Positions 22,773 through 32,458 of a DNA stretch of 64,000 bases are shown here, in pieces. The notes under the pieces are model-generated. The model was not told the DNA's origin. It saw only the letters and a list, made by a program, of their open reading frames with translations, and searched no databases. Both the position numbers and the translations under genes were made by a program. Source of the stretch: Bradyrhizobium sp. WBOS07 (lineage in GTDB: Bacteria > Pseudomonadota > Alphaproteobacteria > Rhizobiales > Xanthobacteraceae); the NCBI RefSeq assembly GCF_024585165.1, contig NZ_CP029008.1:682001-746000 (forward strand). The letters run 5' to 3'. The stretch's first letter is position 1; every line of letters starts with the position of its first letter.

Positions 22773-23747
22773 TCACGCCGCATAAAGTCCCTTGTCGCGC
22801 GCTTTCTGGATCGCCAGCGCGGCGATCAGGTCGAGCGTCGGCGTCGACAAGCCGGCGGTGCGCGCGAAGGCGGCGGGCGCCCGAACCAGCACGTCGATCT
22901 CCATGGCGCGGCCGAGCTCGTAATCCTGGAGCAGCGAAGGCTTGTGATTGGGGGCGGGGCCGCTGCGGGTCACGCGCTTGACCTCGGGGATGAAATGCTG
23001 GGCGATGTCGTTGGCCTCGTTCAGCATGCGCGGGATGACCTCGGCGAAAGCGGGGTCGTCGCGCACGCCACGCGCGGTCTGGCCGGTAAGCAGGCACAGC
23101 ACCGACAGCGACATGTTGGTCAGCAGCTTTGACCAGATCGCCTCGCGAATATCAGCCACCGGCGGCGATTCCAGCCGCGCGTCGTTGAAGACATTGCGCA
23201 GCCTGGAGATGCGTTCGCTATGACGGTCGTCGCATTCGCCGATCAGGAGGCGGTTGCGGTCCGGCGTGAGGTTGTGCACGACGCCCGGCGCGGTCACCTC
23301 GTTGGAGGAGAAGACGACGCCGCCGATGATCCGTTCCTTCGGGATGCAGGCGCGCAGGCGCCCGCCGGGGTCGAGGAAGGAGATATCCGGTGGCGTCGGA
23401 TGCCGCGGCGGCAGGCCGATGCCGTACCACCAGGGAATGCCGTTCTGCGCGAACACGATGGCGGTATCGTCCTGCAGCAGCGGCTTGATGCTGGACACCA
23501 GCCCGGGCAGTGCGGTCGCCTTCAGCGTCGAGATCACGACGTCCTGTGGGCCGAGCTGGGCCGGATCACCCGACGCGTTCACCTTGGCGCCGACCTCGGA
23601 ATCGCCGACCCTCAGCTTGAGGCCGCCTGCGCGCGCCGCCTCCAGATGCGCGCCCCGCATCACGCAGGAAACGTCATGGCCGGCGCGGGCGAGCCGGACC
23701 GCGATGTGGCTGCCGACGGCGCCCGCGCCGAAAATGCAGATGCGCAT
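22773..23747 (-). CDS. 2-dehydropantoate 2-reductase-family oxidoreductase
   Basis: The 324-residue protein has the ketopantoate reductase architecture: an N-terminal NADP-binding MRICIFGAGAVGSHIA (GxGxxG), a central FAQNGIPWWYG region, IWSKLLTNMSLSVLCLLTG with the family catalytic Lys, and a helical C-terminal domain. The core pantothenate genes are absent nearby, so it may be a paralogue acting on another 2-oxo acid. The start at 23747 is chosen because the GAGAVG motif must be N-terminal; the extension to 23816 is rejected. It ends four bases after the convergent hydrolase. Confidence 0.85.
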   Translation of the reverse strand: MRICIFGAGAVGSHIAVRLARAGHDVSCVMRGAHLEAARAGGLKLRVGDSEVGAKVNASGDPAQLGPQDVVISTLKATALPGLVSSIKPLLQDDTAIVFAQNGIPWWYGIGLPPRHPTPPDISFLDPGGRLRACIPKERIIGGVVFSSNEVTAPGVVHNLTPDRNRLLIGECDDRHSERISRLRNVFNDARLESPPVADIREAIWSKLLTNMSLSVLCLLTGQTARGVRDDPAFAEVIPRMLNEANDIAQHFIPEVKRVTRSGPAPNHKPSLLQDYELGRAMEIDVLVRAPAAFARTAGLSTPTLDLIAALAIQKARDKGLYAA

Positions 23748-23911
23748 GATAATTCTGTCCTGTCCCTTGCCTATCCCTTGGCGCCACCCGGGTAGCAGCA
23801 TGGCACAAGCCGCCATGCGATGGGCGCGACCGCCCCACGCTGGAAAGATATGGATCGGGACGCATCGCCTCGGCCATAGTGCACGCCAATCAAACGACCG
23901 GAGGATCGCCG

Positions 23912-24715
23912 ATGACTGCCAGCCCCGTCCTGTGGACCCTCGATGAGCGTGGGGTTGCGACCGTTACGTTGAACCGCCCCGAGGTCAACAATGCCTATGA
24001 CGGCGCGTTGATCGCGGGCGTGCTCGCGGCGATGGACGATTTGGGGACGAAGCCTCACCTGCGCGTCGTCGTGCTCAAGGGCAACGGCAGGCACTTTCAG
24101 GCCGGCGCCGATCTGAAATGGATCAACGGCGTTCGGCCGCAATCGGCCGAAGCGAACGAAGCGGCCTCGCGTGCGACTTTCGAGGCGGTGCAGCGGCTCA
24201 ACACGCTGCCGATACCGACCGTTGCGCTGGTGCAGGGCGGCTGCTTCGGCGGCGGCACCGGCGTGATCGCGGCTTGCGACGTCGTGATCGCCGCGGACAA
24301 TGCCCTGTTCTCGATCACCGAGGTGCGCTGGGGCCTGACCGCGGCGATCATCATCCCGCAGCTCTGTGACGCCATCGGCGTCCGCCAGGTCCGCCGCTAC
24401 GCGCTCACCGGCGAACGTTTTGGCGCCGAGGACGCCCGCCGCATTGGCCTCGTCCACGAGGTGGTGCCGCTGGCCGAGCTCGAAGCTGCCGGCAGCAAGG
24501 TGGTCGAGCAATTGCTCGCCAACGGCCCGGAAGCGATGGCCGAGACCAAGAAGCTCGCACTGGAAAGCTCGTTCGGCGGCATGGCGGTGGACGATGCCGC
24601 CTACGCCCGGCTCGTGCAGCTGCATTCGCTCAAGCGGCAGAGCGCGGAGGCGGCGGAGGGACTGGCCTCGTTCGCGGAGAAGCGGGCGGGGAGGTGGGGC
24701 GGTGGTAAGAGCTGA
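23912..24715 (+). CDS. enoyl-CoA hydratase/isomerase-family protein (crotonase)
   Basis: The 267-residue crotonase has both oxyanion-hole loops (FQAGADLKW and GGCFGGGTGV) and the later catalytic Glu position in FSITEVRWG. The first catalytic Glu position of classical hydratases (rat Glu144) appears to be Gly, in GGGTGVIAACD. Hydration chemistry may therefore be altered, and isomerase or other crotonase activity is possible. The ATG at 23912 follows a GGAGG site; the 11-residue extension is unconserved. It is divergent from the reductase at 22773. Confidence 0.85.
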   Translation: MTASPVLWTLDERGVATVTLNRPEVNNAYDGALIAGVLAAMDDLGTKPHLRVVVLKGNGRHFQAGADLKWINGVRPQSAEANEAASRATFEAVQRLNTLPIPTVALVQGGCFGGGTGVIAACDVVIAADNALFSITEVRWGLTAAIIIPQLCDAIGVRQVRRYALTGERFGAEDARRIGLVHEVVPLAELEAAGSKVVEQLLANGPEAMAETKKLALESSFGGMAVDDAAYARLVQLHSLKRQSAEAAEGLASFAEKRAGRWGGGKS

Positions 24716-24718
24716 ACG

Positions 24719-24991
24719 TCAGCAACCGCGGCAGATGTTGTTGATGCTGCGATAGACGGCGTCGTCGTCCTGCCGCATCTGGCGCAGCGTTTCGAGCGTG
24801 TTGCTCGCGTCGGTCGCGGGCGCAGGCTTGCGCCTGGCCGCGAGCTCGTCCTCCTGCCGCTTGTAGCAGGCTTCGCGTTCCGGCTTGGCCTGGATGAAGC
24901 GGCAGCTCTGCTCGATTGCAGTGGCGGGAGTCGCAGCGAGCGAGAGCGCGAGCAGGGCGGGGAGGGCGAATTTCAAAAGCGTCGAATCCAT
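24719..24991 (-). CDS. small secreted Cys-containing protein, unknown function
   Basis: This is a 90-residue product with a clear signal peptide (about residues 1-25, KFALPALLALSLAATPATA) and a mature part containing four Cys (EQSCRFIQ, REACYKRQ, INNICRGC). The mature region is charged and probably helical. I recognise no domain. It is convergent with the crotonase gene, three bases apart, and is followed upstream by a palindromic intergenic element at 25010. Export to the periplasm is inferred from the signal peptide. Confidence 0.65.
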   Translation of the reverse strand: MDSTLLKFALPALLALSLAATPATAIEQSCRFIQAKPEREACYKRQEDELAARRKPAPATDASNTLETLRQMRQDDDAVYRSINNICRGC

Positions 24992-25009
24992 TTGTGAACC
25001 AAGTTGCTT

Positions 25010-25112
25010 GTCGTCGCCCGGCTCGACCGGGCGACCCGTACGCTGTGGCTTTTCCGTAGACGTTTGGCGTCTCTGGAATACTGGATCGTCCGGTCAAGGC
25101 CGGGCGATGACA
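25010..25112. repeat. intergenic palindromic element (family F)
   Basis: TGTCGTCGCCCGGC at 25010-25023 pairs, with one mismatch, with GCCGGGCGATGACA at 25099-25112, and an internal CCCGG...CCGGG adds nested pairing (TCGACCGGGCGA). The element fills the gap upstream of the small secreted protein gene. Confidence 0.6.
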
Positions 25113-25187
25113 GCGGAGGTTGGCGATCCTTCTCTCAGGTCCATCGTCCGGAAGCAACCGCCATCCTGTGATACGACGCGGCGCCGC

Positions 25188-26072
25188 CTACAGCGACCGC
25201 GCCAGTGACGTCTTCAGCAATGTCAGCAGCGCCTGTACCGCGGCCGCGTTGCGGCGCCGCTCGGGGATTGCGGCCTTCACCCACAATTCCGGAATCGGAA
25301 AGTCGCGAAGCACCGGCTTCAGCGTCCCGTCGTGCAGGGCATCGACGACGAGATAATGTGAGAGCAGCGCGATGCCATTGCCGGCGATGGCGCTGCGCGC
25401 CAGCACGTGCCCCTCGTTGGAGGAGAGCAGAGGACTGACCTGGATGCTGATGCGGCCGCGCGGCCCGTCGAATAGCCATTCCGGGCCGGTCGGCAGAAAG
25501 CTGAGGCAGCGATGCTCGACCAGATCCCGCGGATGCTTTGGCGTGCCGTGCTTCTTCAAATAAGCGGGCGAGGCGCAGAGCAGCCGCTTCAGCGCGCACA
25601 ATGGCTCATCGACCACGCCGCCGAAGGAATGCGGGAAGGCGCCGATGGCGATGTCAAAGCCTTCGGTGACGGGATCGACCGGCCGATCGATCAGCACGAT
25701 CTCGAGCTTGAGCTTCGGGTTCTGGGTCTGGAATGCGCTGAAAACATCGGCGAGCCGCGCCACCGTCAGCGAGGTGGGCGCCTTGATGCGCAAGTGATCG
25801 ACGAGATCGTGGCCTTTCTCGCCCATGCGCGAAAGCAGATCGTTGGCGTCCGTGACCACGCCGCGCGCGCGATGCACGTAGCGCTGCCCGGCCTCGGTCA
25901 GCCGCAATTGCCGGGTGGAACGGTGAAACAGCGGCGTGCCGATCCGCGCCTCCAGCTGCGTGACGCGCTTGGCGACCACCGAGGTCGAGACGCCGAGCTT
26001 TCGCGCGGCGGCGGAGAAGCCGGCGGAATCCGCGGTGGCGAGGAAGGCCTGCAGATTCACCAGGATGTCCAT
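25188..26072 (-). CDS. LysR-family transcriptional regulator
   Basis: The 294-residue regulator has an N-terminal winged HTH (FLATADSAGFSAAARKLGVS, then VVAKRVTQLEARIG, about residues 9-47) and a C-terminal periplasmic-binding-protein-like effector domain (KLKLEIVLIDRPVDPVTEGFD is typical, shortened here). It is divergent from the FAD oxidoreductase/ABC operon at 26184, the usual arrangement for a LysR activator of that operon. The effector ligand is unknown. Confidence 0.92.
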   Translation of the reverse strand: MDILVNLQAFLATADSAGFSAAARKLGVSTSVVAKRVTQLEARIGTPLFHRSTRQLRLTEAGQRYVHRARGVVTDANDLLSRMGEKGHDLVDHLRIKAPTSLTVARLADVFSAFQTQNPKLKLEIVLIDRPVDPVTEGFDIAIGAFPHSFGGVVDEPLCALKRLLCASPAYLKKHGTPKHPRDLVEHRCLSFLPTGPEWLFDGPRGRISIQVSPLLSSNEGHVLARSAIAGNGIALLSHYLVVDALHDGTLKPVLRDFPIPELWVKAAIPERRRNAAAVQALLTLLKTSLARSL

Positions 26073-26112
26073 GTCGACCTTTCTCGATTCACGAAAGCTG
26101 ATCGCATATTTT

Positions 26113-26125
26113 GATAGATTGTATC
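26113..26125. promoter_or_regulatory. candidate LysR-type operator (GATA-N5-TATC)
   Basis: GATAGATTGTATC is a dyad of the T-N11-A class, located in the 111-bp divergent gap between the LysR gene and the FAD oxidoreductase gene. This fits the usual place of a LysR binding site. Short dyads of this length also occur by chance. Confidence 0.4.
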
Positions 26126-26183
26126 CTGCTCCGCGTTAATTCATAGTCGCCCGCAAGCAAGGAATTCCGGGAAGGGACGCGCC

Positions 26184-27548
26184 ATGCGGGCCGTGACGAT
26201 CGAAGAACCGGCACGACAGGTGCCGCTCTATGGCGAGTATGAAGTCGTCGTGCTCGGCGGCGGTCCCGCCGGCATCGTCGCGGCGGCTTCAAGCGCGCGC
26301 GCCGGGCGCAAGACGCTTCTGATCGAGCGCTACGGTTTCCTCGGCGGCATGGGCACGGCGGCCGGCGTCACCAATTTCTGCGGCCTGCATGGCAATGTCC
26401 ATGGCGAGCACCGGCGGCTGGTGCAGGGCATGGCTTCCGAGCTGCTGGCGCGGATCGACCATCTGAACGGCCTGAACGCGCCGCACCTGATCCTCGGCAA
26501 GGTGTTTGCGCAGGCCTATGACACCGCCGCCTACAAGATCGCGGCCGACGAGCTGCTCGCCAGCCACAAGGTGCACATCCTGTTCCACGCGCTCGGCGCC
26601 GGCGTCGTGATGGGCGACAGCAGCCGCATCGACGCGCTGCTGGTCGAGACCAAGGCCGGCCGGCAGGCGGTGCGCGCGGAGATCTTCATCGACTGCTCCG
26701 GCGACGGCGATCTCGCGGTCTGGGCCGGCGCGCCGTTCGAGATCGGCGATGCGCACGGTCATCCGATGTACCCCTCGATGATGCTCCGTCTCAACGGCAT
26801 CGATCCTGCGCGGGCGGGCGAAGCCTGGCGGACCATTCCGCAATTGATGGAGAAGGCCATTGCGGCCGGCACGCATCAATTTCCGCGCAAGAGCGCGATC
26901 GTGCGGCCGCAGAAGTCCGGCATCGAATGGCGGGTGAACTTCACGCAAGTGGCGCGCGAGGACGGCCACGCCATCAATGGCGTCGAGCCCGACGATCTCA
27001 CCCGCGGCGAGATCGAGGGTCGCAAGCAGGCGCTCGCCGCGTTCGAGTTCCTGCGCACCGTGCCGGGCTTCGAAAAGTCCTACATCGTGGACCTGCCGCC
27101 GCAGCTCGGCATCCGCGAGACCCGCCGCATCACGGGCGGCTATCAGCTCAGCGGCGGGGACGTGCTCGGCTGCGCCTCGTTCGATGATTCCATCGGCGTC
27201 AATGGCTGGCCGATCGAGGCCCATGTGTCCGGCGACGTCGTCTTCACCTTCCCGCCGATCCCGCAATCCCGCGGCTATAACGAGCTACCCTACCGGATGC
27301 TGGTGCCCGAAGGCGTCGACAACCTGCTGGTTGCCGGCCGCTGCGCCTCCATGACCCATGAGGGCCAGTCCGCGGCGCGGGTGTCCGGGGCCTGCTTCGC
27401 GATGGGGGAGGCCGCCGGCTCGGCCGCCGCGCTGGCGCTCTCAGGAAACCGGATTCCACGCGAAATCCCCATTGAAAAATTGCAGGAAACGTTGAAACAA
27501 CAGGGTGCCTTCATCGGCCGGGACCAAAGGGTGCCGGAAGGATTGTGA
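26184..27548 (+). CDS. FAD-dependent oxidoreductase
   Basis: The 454-residue flavoprotein has the N-terminal FAD dinucleotide-binding motif VVVLGGGPAGIVAAASSARAG, then LIERYGFLGGMGTAAG (the FAD_oxidored family signature) and the late LLVAGRCASMTHEGQSAARV. The substrate is unknown. It is the first gene of an operon with an ABC importer: its stop overlaps the next frame at 27545. Uptake and oxidation of the same compound is a reasonable inference. The central region has several His residues that could bind substrate. Confidence 0.87.
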   Translation: MRAVTIEEPARQVPLYGEYEVVVLGGGPAGIVAAASSARAGRKTLLIERYGFLGGMGTAAGVTNFCGLHGNVHGEHRRLVQGMASELLARIDHLNGLNAPHLILGKVFAQAYDTAAYKIAADELLASHKVHILFHALGAGVVMGDSSRIDALLVETKAGRQAVRAEIFIDCSGDGDLAVWAGAPFEIGDAHGHPMYPSMMLRLNGIDPARAGEAWRTIPQLMEKAIAAGTHQFPRKSAIVRPQKSGIEWRVNFTQVAREDGHAINGVEPDDLTRGEIEGRKQALAAFEFLRTVPGFEKSYIVDLPPQLGIRETRRITGGYQLSGGDVLGCASFDDSIGVNGWPIEAHVSGDVVFTFPPIPQSRGYNELPYRMLVPEGVDNLLVAGRCASMTHEGQSAARVSGACFAMGEAAGSAAALALSGNRIPREIPIEKLQETLKQQGAFIGRDQRVPEGL

Positions 27549-27580
27549 CGGGCGGCAAGAGAACAAAGCGGAGGAAACGG

Positions 27581-28585
27581 ATGATCGGAATGGCGCGGCT
27601 CGCACTCGCGGGCCTTCTGGCGATCACGGCGATGGGCGGTGCAAGGGCCGAGGACGCGCTGAAGGCCAGGATCGGCGTGCTCCGCCTGTCCTCCTCCGCG
27701 CCCGTCTTCATCGCGCAGGACAAGGGCTATTTCCGCGAGGCCGGCCTCGAGGTCGAGCTGAAATTCTTCGACGCGGCCCAGCCGATTGCGGTCGCGACCA
27801 CCTCGGGCGACGTCGATTTCGGCATCACCGCCTTCACCGCGGGTCTCTACAATCTCGCCGGCAAGGGCACGCTGAAGGTGATCGGCGGCATGAGCCGCGA
27901 GAAGGCGGGCTATCCCCTGATCGGTTATTTCGCCAGCAACAACGCCTATGCGGCTGGCCTCAAGACGCCAAAGGACCTCGCCGGCAAGCGCGTGGCGATG
28001 ACGCAGGTCGGATCGAGCTTTCACTATTCGCTCGGCCTGCTCGCCGACAAATACGGCTTCAAGCTCGCGGACGTGAAGATCGTGCCGCTGCAATCGCTGT
28101 CGAATGCGGCGGCGGCGCTGAAGGGCGAGACCGTCGATGCGGCGCTGCTGCCGATCTCGACCGCGCGCAAGCTCATGGACGAAGGCGGCGCGAAATTCCT
28201 GGGCTGGGTCGGCGACGAGACGCCCTGGCAGCTGGGCGCGGTGTTCGCCTCGCCGAAGACGCTGACCAACAAGGCGCTCGTGACAAAGCTGCTCGGCGCC
28301 CTGGCCAAGGCCGACCGCGAATATTACGACGTCATCCTGGCGGCGATGAAGGACGGTGTCGCGCCGATCAACGACAAGACCAAGCCGCTGCTCGAGATCA
28401 TCGCCAAGTACACCAATCTGCCGGTCGAGCAGGTGGTCGGCAATTGCGCCTATATCGATCCCGACGGCAAGCTCGACGTGAAGAACGTCGACAACCAGAT
28501 CAAATGGCTGCAGGAGCAGGGCTTCGCCGACAAGGGTTTTGACGCGGATGCGATCATCGCCAAGGAATTCGTGAAGGCGGATTGA
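27581..28585 (+). CDS. ABC transporter substrate-binding protein (NMT1/TauA-like)
   Basis: This 334-residue exported binding protein has a signal peptide (MIGMARLALAGLLAITAMGG, cleavage near ARAED) and the class II periplasmic fold seen in NitT/TauT systems: IGVLRLSSSAPVFIAQDKG, ATTSGDVDFGITAF, then LKTPKDLAGKRVAMTQ. Ligand is unknown. The ATG at 27581 is chosen for the GAGG site just before it; a GTG at 27545 overlaps the oxidoreductase stop. The gene is separated from its ATPase by a structured intergenic element. Confidence 0.9.
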   Translation: MIGMARLALAGLLAITAMGGARAEDALKARIGVLRLSSSAPVFIAQDKGYFREAGLEVELKFFDAAQPIAVATTSGDVDFGITAFTAGLYNLAGKGTLKVIGGMSREKAGYPLIGYFASNNAYAAGLKTPKDLAGKRVAMTQVGSSFHYSLGLLADKYGFKLADVKIVPLQSLSNAAAALKGETVDAALLPISTARKLMDEGGAKFLGWVGDETPWQLGAVFASPKTLTNKALVTKLLGALAKADREYYDVILAAMKDGVAPINDKTKPLLEIIAKYTNLPVEQVVGNCAYIDPDGKLDVKNVDNQIKWLQEQGFADKGFDADAIIAKEFVKAD

Positions 28586-28621
28586 TGCTGACGATGCGGA
28601 CACTCGCGACGGGCAACCTGC

Positions 28622-28855
28622 CACCCTCCCCTGGAGGGGGAGGGTCGATCGCACCGACGATGCGCAGCATCGTCCGGCGCGAGCGGGGTGGGGTGAGCCA
28701 GGGCGGCGGTCCGTCCGTCATTCGCCCCGAGCACACGCGGAAAGTTCGAGGGCGGGCATTGTCAGCGCAATCGTGGATAGACCGTCACCCCACCCCGGCT
28801 CGCATTTCGCTTCGCTACATGCGAGCCGACCCTTCCCCTCCAGGGGAGGATGAAA
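28622..28855. repeat. intergenic palindromic element (family C) between binding protein and ATPase genes
   Basis: The 286-bp gap holds several nested inverted repeats: CGGGGTGGGGTGA at 28684-28696 pairs perfectly with TCACCCCACCCCG at 28785-28797, and local hairpins CTCCCCTGGAGGGGGAG and CCCCTCCAGGGG sit at the outer ends. It contains no credible gene. Its place inside an ABC operon suggests a transcript-stabilising or attenuating role. Confidence 0.7.
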
Positions 28856-28871
28856 AGAGCAGGTCCACTGC

Positions 28872-29637
<766 letters not shown>

Positions 29638-29645
<8 letters not shown>

Positions 29646-30456
29646 TCGCGCGGGCCTCCCTGCACAGGACGAAGCGACGCGGCGCGTCGGTTTCCGCGGC
29701 GCCGGCTTCGTGCCCGCGAGCAGCCGCTACGGCGGGTGGATCGCGCTCGCCCTCGTCATTGCGATCTGGCAGGCCGCCGGCAGCGCCGGGCTCGTCAATG
29801 CGCTGTTTCTGCCGACGCCCGCTGCCATCGTCCGGGCGATCTATCAGCTCGCGATCTCGGGGGCGCTCTGGCAGCATGTGTCCGCCTCGCTGCTGCGCAT
29901 CGGCGTCGGCTGGCTGCTCGGCACCGCCGCCGGCGTTGCCGTCGGCTTCGCCATCGGCCTGTCGCGGCTGGCGCGCAGTGTCGGCATCACCTTCATCTCG
30001 GCATTGTTCCCGATCCCGAAGATCGCGCTGTTGCCGCTGCTGATCCTCTGGCTCGGCATCGGCGAAGAGCCGAAGATCGCGACCATTGCGCTCGGGGTGT
30101 TCTTCTCGACCGCGATCTCGGTCTATAGCGGCGTCGACGCGGTGCCGCGCAACCTGATCCGCATGGCGCAGAGCTTCAACGTTCCCTTCGCCACCATCGT
30201 GCGCAAGGTGATCTGGCCCGGCGCGCTGCCCGCGATCCTCGCCGGCTTCCGCATCACCGCCTCCGTCGCGCTGCTGCTCGTCGTCAGCGCCGAGATGATC
30301 GGCGCCCAATACGGCATCGGCGCCTTCGTGCTCCAGGCCGGCAATCTCATGCAGACCGATCAACTGCTCGCCGGCGTCGTCATCCTGTCGGTGTTCGGCC
30401 TTGCGATCGGCAAGGTGATCGGCTGGCTGGAGATGCGGTTGTTGCACTGGCGGTAG
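29638..30456 (+). CDS. ABC transporter permease (TauC/SsuC-like)
   Basis: The 272-residue inner-membrane permease has five to six spans beginning GWIALALVIAIWQAAGSAG and the cytoplasmic EAA-type loop AQSFNVPFATIVRKVIWPGALPA, which contacts the ATPase. It completes the importer with the binding protein at 27581. The ATG at 29638 overlaps the ATPase gene end. Downstream is a palindromic element at 30474. Confidence 0.92.
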
Positions 30457-30473
30457 CGAAACTTGACCGCTGC

Positions 30474-30564
30474 CGTAGGGTGGGCAAAGCGAAGCGTGCC
30501 CACCACCTCTCACGATCACGAGAAGACGTGGGCACGGCGCAAGTGCGCCTTTGCCCACCCTACG
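30474..30564. repeat. dispersed palindromic element, copy 1 (family A)
   Basis: CGTAGGGTGGGCAAAG at 30474-30489 is the exact complement of CTTTGCCCACCCTACG at 30549-30564, with nested GCGTGCCCAC and GTGGGCAC. The same element recurs at 32993 and 62760. Here it lies between convergent genes and could act as a bidirectional terminator. Confidence 0.85.
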
Positions 30565-30580
30565 AGAGCCACGAGACCCC

Positions 30581-31621
30581 TCACGCGTTGCCGCGGTCCT
30601 CGCGAAACAGGTCCAGCTTCTGCTGCACCGGGCGATCCGAGAAGCTGAACAGCACCGCATCGTCGTCCGTCTCGTGCGTCACCCATTGCCAGCTCGGCAC
30701 CACGAACAGATCACGCGGGCCCCATTCGAACACGGCATCGCCGATGCGGCTGCGGCCCTTGCCCTCGATCGGACAGAACACGGTGGCATCGGTCGAGCGA
30801 TAGCGCGCGGTCTTGAAGCCCTTGGGCAGCAGCTGGATGAAGGTGCCGATGGTCGGCATCGCGAAATCGCCGGTCTCGGGGTTGCTGAACTTCAGCTTCA
30901 GGCCGTGGCAGGCGTCCCATTCCTGGCTGGTCCTGGCCTTCTCCAACGCCTCGCGCGTATAGGCATAGGGATAGCTGAAGATCGGCGAGGTCTTCGATGT
31001 GCGCTTCACGTCGACCGGCAGCAGATTGTGGCCGTAGCGCGCAAAGCTGTCGCCGGCGGGCTTGGTGATCTTCTGCTGGTCCTCCTTCGAACCTTCCGCG
31101 AACGAGCAGTCGAAGAACTGCACCATGGGAATGTCGAGGCCGTCGAGCCAGAACATCGGCTGGTCGGTCTCGTTGGAATGATCGTGCCAGGTCATCGACG
31201 GCGTGATGATGAAGTCGCCCGGCTCCATCGCGGTGCGCTCGCCGTCGACGGCGGTGTGCGCGCCCTTGCCTTCGAGCACGAAGCGTAGCGCCGACTGGCT
31301 GTGACGATGGGCAGGCGCGACGTCGCCGGGGACCACCATCTGCACGCCGGCATAGAGCGAGGTCGTGATCTTGGACTGACCGCGCAAGCCGGGATTCTCC
31401 AGCACCAGCACGCGCCGCTCGGCTTCTCGGGCGGTGATCAGCTTGCCGGCTTCGATCATGTAGTCGCGGATGACGTCGAATTTCCACAGATGCGGCCGGC
31501 AGGCGCTCTTCGGCTCCGGCGTGATCAGATCGCTCATCACCGTCCACAGCGCGGTGAGGTTTTCGCCGTCGATCTTCTTGTAGAACGCCTCGCGTTCCGG
31601 CGTCTTGGTCACGGCTTCCAT
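30581..31621 (-). CDS. gtdA: gentisate 1,2-dioxygenase
   Basis: The 346-residue bicupin opens the gentisate ring between C1 and C2 to give maleylpyruvate. The first cupin has the metal-binding PAHRHSQSALRFVLEGKG and a later MTWHDHSN, and the second cupin contains PIEGKGRSRIGD with FVVPSWQWVTHE. Length and motifs match the iron-dependent gentisate dioxygenase family. It is transcribed leftward from a promoter with TTGACG and TATACT boxes at 31679-31652 and is divergent from the isomerase and MarR genes. The ring-cleavage step it performs is the lower end of the proposed CoA-dependent route. Confidence 0.9.
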   Translation of the reverse strand: MEAVTKTPEREAFYKKIDGENLTALWTVMSDLITPEPKSACRPHLWKFDVIRDYMIEAGKLITAREAERRVLVLENPGLRGQSKITTSLYAGVQMVVPGDVAPAHRHSQSALRFVLEGKGAHTAVDGERTAMEPGDFIITPSMTWHDHSNETDQPMFWLDGLDIPMVQFFDCSFAEGSKEDQQKITKPAGDSFARYGHNLLPVDVKRTSKTSPIFSYPYAYTREALEKARTSQEWDACHGLKLKFSNPETGDFAMPTIGTFIQLLPKGFKTARYRSTDATVFCPIEGKGRSRIGDAVFEWGPRDLFVVPSWQWVTHETDDDAVLFSFSDRPVQQKLDLFREDRGNA

Positions 31622-31651
31622 GGCGGCGCTCCCGATCGTTTGCTGATTGAC

Positions 31652-31679
31652 AGTATACTGACGATCTGGGTAGCGTCAA
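31652..31679 (-). promoter_or_regulatory. gentisate dioxygenase promoter with overlapping operator
   Basis: On the minus strand TTGACG (31679-31674) and TATACT (31657-31652) are 16 bases apart, a good sigma-70-type promoter for the gene starting at 31621. The -10 box lies inside the palindromic CAGTATACTG (31651-31660), a likely MarR operator, and the near-identical GACAGTATACT recurs upstream of the hydroxylase at 35888-35897. Confidence 0.75.
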
Positions 31680-31704
31680 TGTGGCTAAGGGCCTACAAGG
31701 TCGC

Positions 31705-31803
31705 TGTCATTCCGGGGCGACGCGCCAGCGTCGAGCCCGGAATCCATAACCACGATCGGGAGTATGGATTCCGGGCTCTCGCTGCGCGAGCCCCGGAATG
31801 ACA
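31705..31803. repeat. palindromic element (family B) between gentisate and isomerase genes
   Basis: TGTCATTCCGGGG (31705-31717) and CCCCGGAATGACA (31791-31803) are exact complements, and inner CCCGGAATCCATA / TATGGATTCCGGG add a second pairing layer. It lies just upstream of the isomerase ribosome-binding site, so it could fold in that transcript's 5' end. Confidence 0.85.
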
Positions 31804-31825
31804 GAAATCACGAGGGAGGGTCCCA

Positions 31826-32458
31826 ATGAAGCTGCACGGCTATTTCCGCTCCAGCGCCGCCTATCGGGTGCGGATCGCGCTGAACCTGAAGGGCCTCAAG
31901 GCCGCGCATCTGCCGCATCATTTGCGCAAGGGCGAGCAATGCGCGCCCGCCTATCTCGCCATCAACCCGCAAGGCCTGGTGCCGGCATTGGAGAACGATG
32001 CCGGTACGGTGCTGACGCAATCGGTCGCCATCATCGAATGGCTCGACGAGACGCATCCCCGTCCGCCGCTGCTGCCGAAGGATGCGCTGCAGCGCGCCAA
32101 GGTGAGGGCGTTTGCGCTGGCGATCGCCTGCGACACCCATCCGCTGCAGAACCTGAAAGTGCTGGCGCGGCTGCGCGAGCTCGGCCTGGCCGAGGACAAG
32201 GTCCAGGACTGGGCCGCCTGGGTCAACCGCGAAGGCCTGGCGGCCTGCGAGATCCTGATCAAGGACGAGCCGGGCCCGTTCTGTTTTGGCGACGCGCCGA
32301 CGCTGGCCGATCTCTGTCTCGTGCCGCAGCTCGCCAATGCGCGCCGTTTCGGCGTCGACGTCTCGGCCTATCCGCGCCTGCTGGAGGCCGAAGCCGCCGC
32401 CAAGGCGCTGCCGGCGTTCGCCGAAGCTGCGCCGGAGAAGCAGCCCGATGCCGAGTAA
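31826..32458 (+). CDS. maiA: maleylacetoacetate/maleylpyruvate isomerase (zeta-class GST)
   Basis: The 210-residue glutathione-dependent isomerase has the zeta-GST signature RSSAAYRVRIALNLKGL with the glutathione-activating serine, INPQGLVPALENDAG and the C-terminal helical domain. Zeta GSTs of this type isomerise maleylacetoacetate or maleylpyruvate. Beside a gentisate dioxygenase the latter (to fumarylpyruvate) is the more likely role. No fumarylpyruvate hydrolase is present in the window. It overlaps the MarR gene by 11 bases. Confidence 0.87.
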   Translation: MKLHGYFRSSAAYRVRIALNLKGLKAAHLPHHLRKGEQCAPAYLAINPQGLVPALENDAGTVLTQSVAIIEWLDETHPRPPLLPKDALQRAKVRAFALAIACDTHPLQNLKVLARLRELGLAEDKVQDWAAWVNREGLAACEILIKDEPGPFCFGDAPTLADLCLVPQLANARRFGVDVSAYPRLLEAEAAAKALPAFAEAAPEKQPDAE

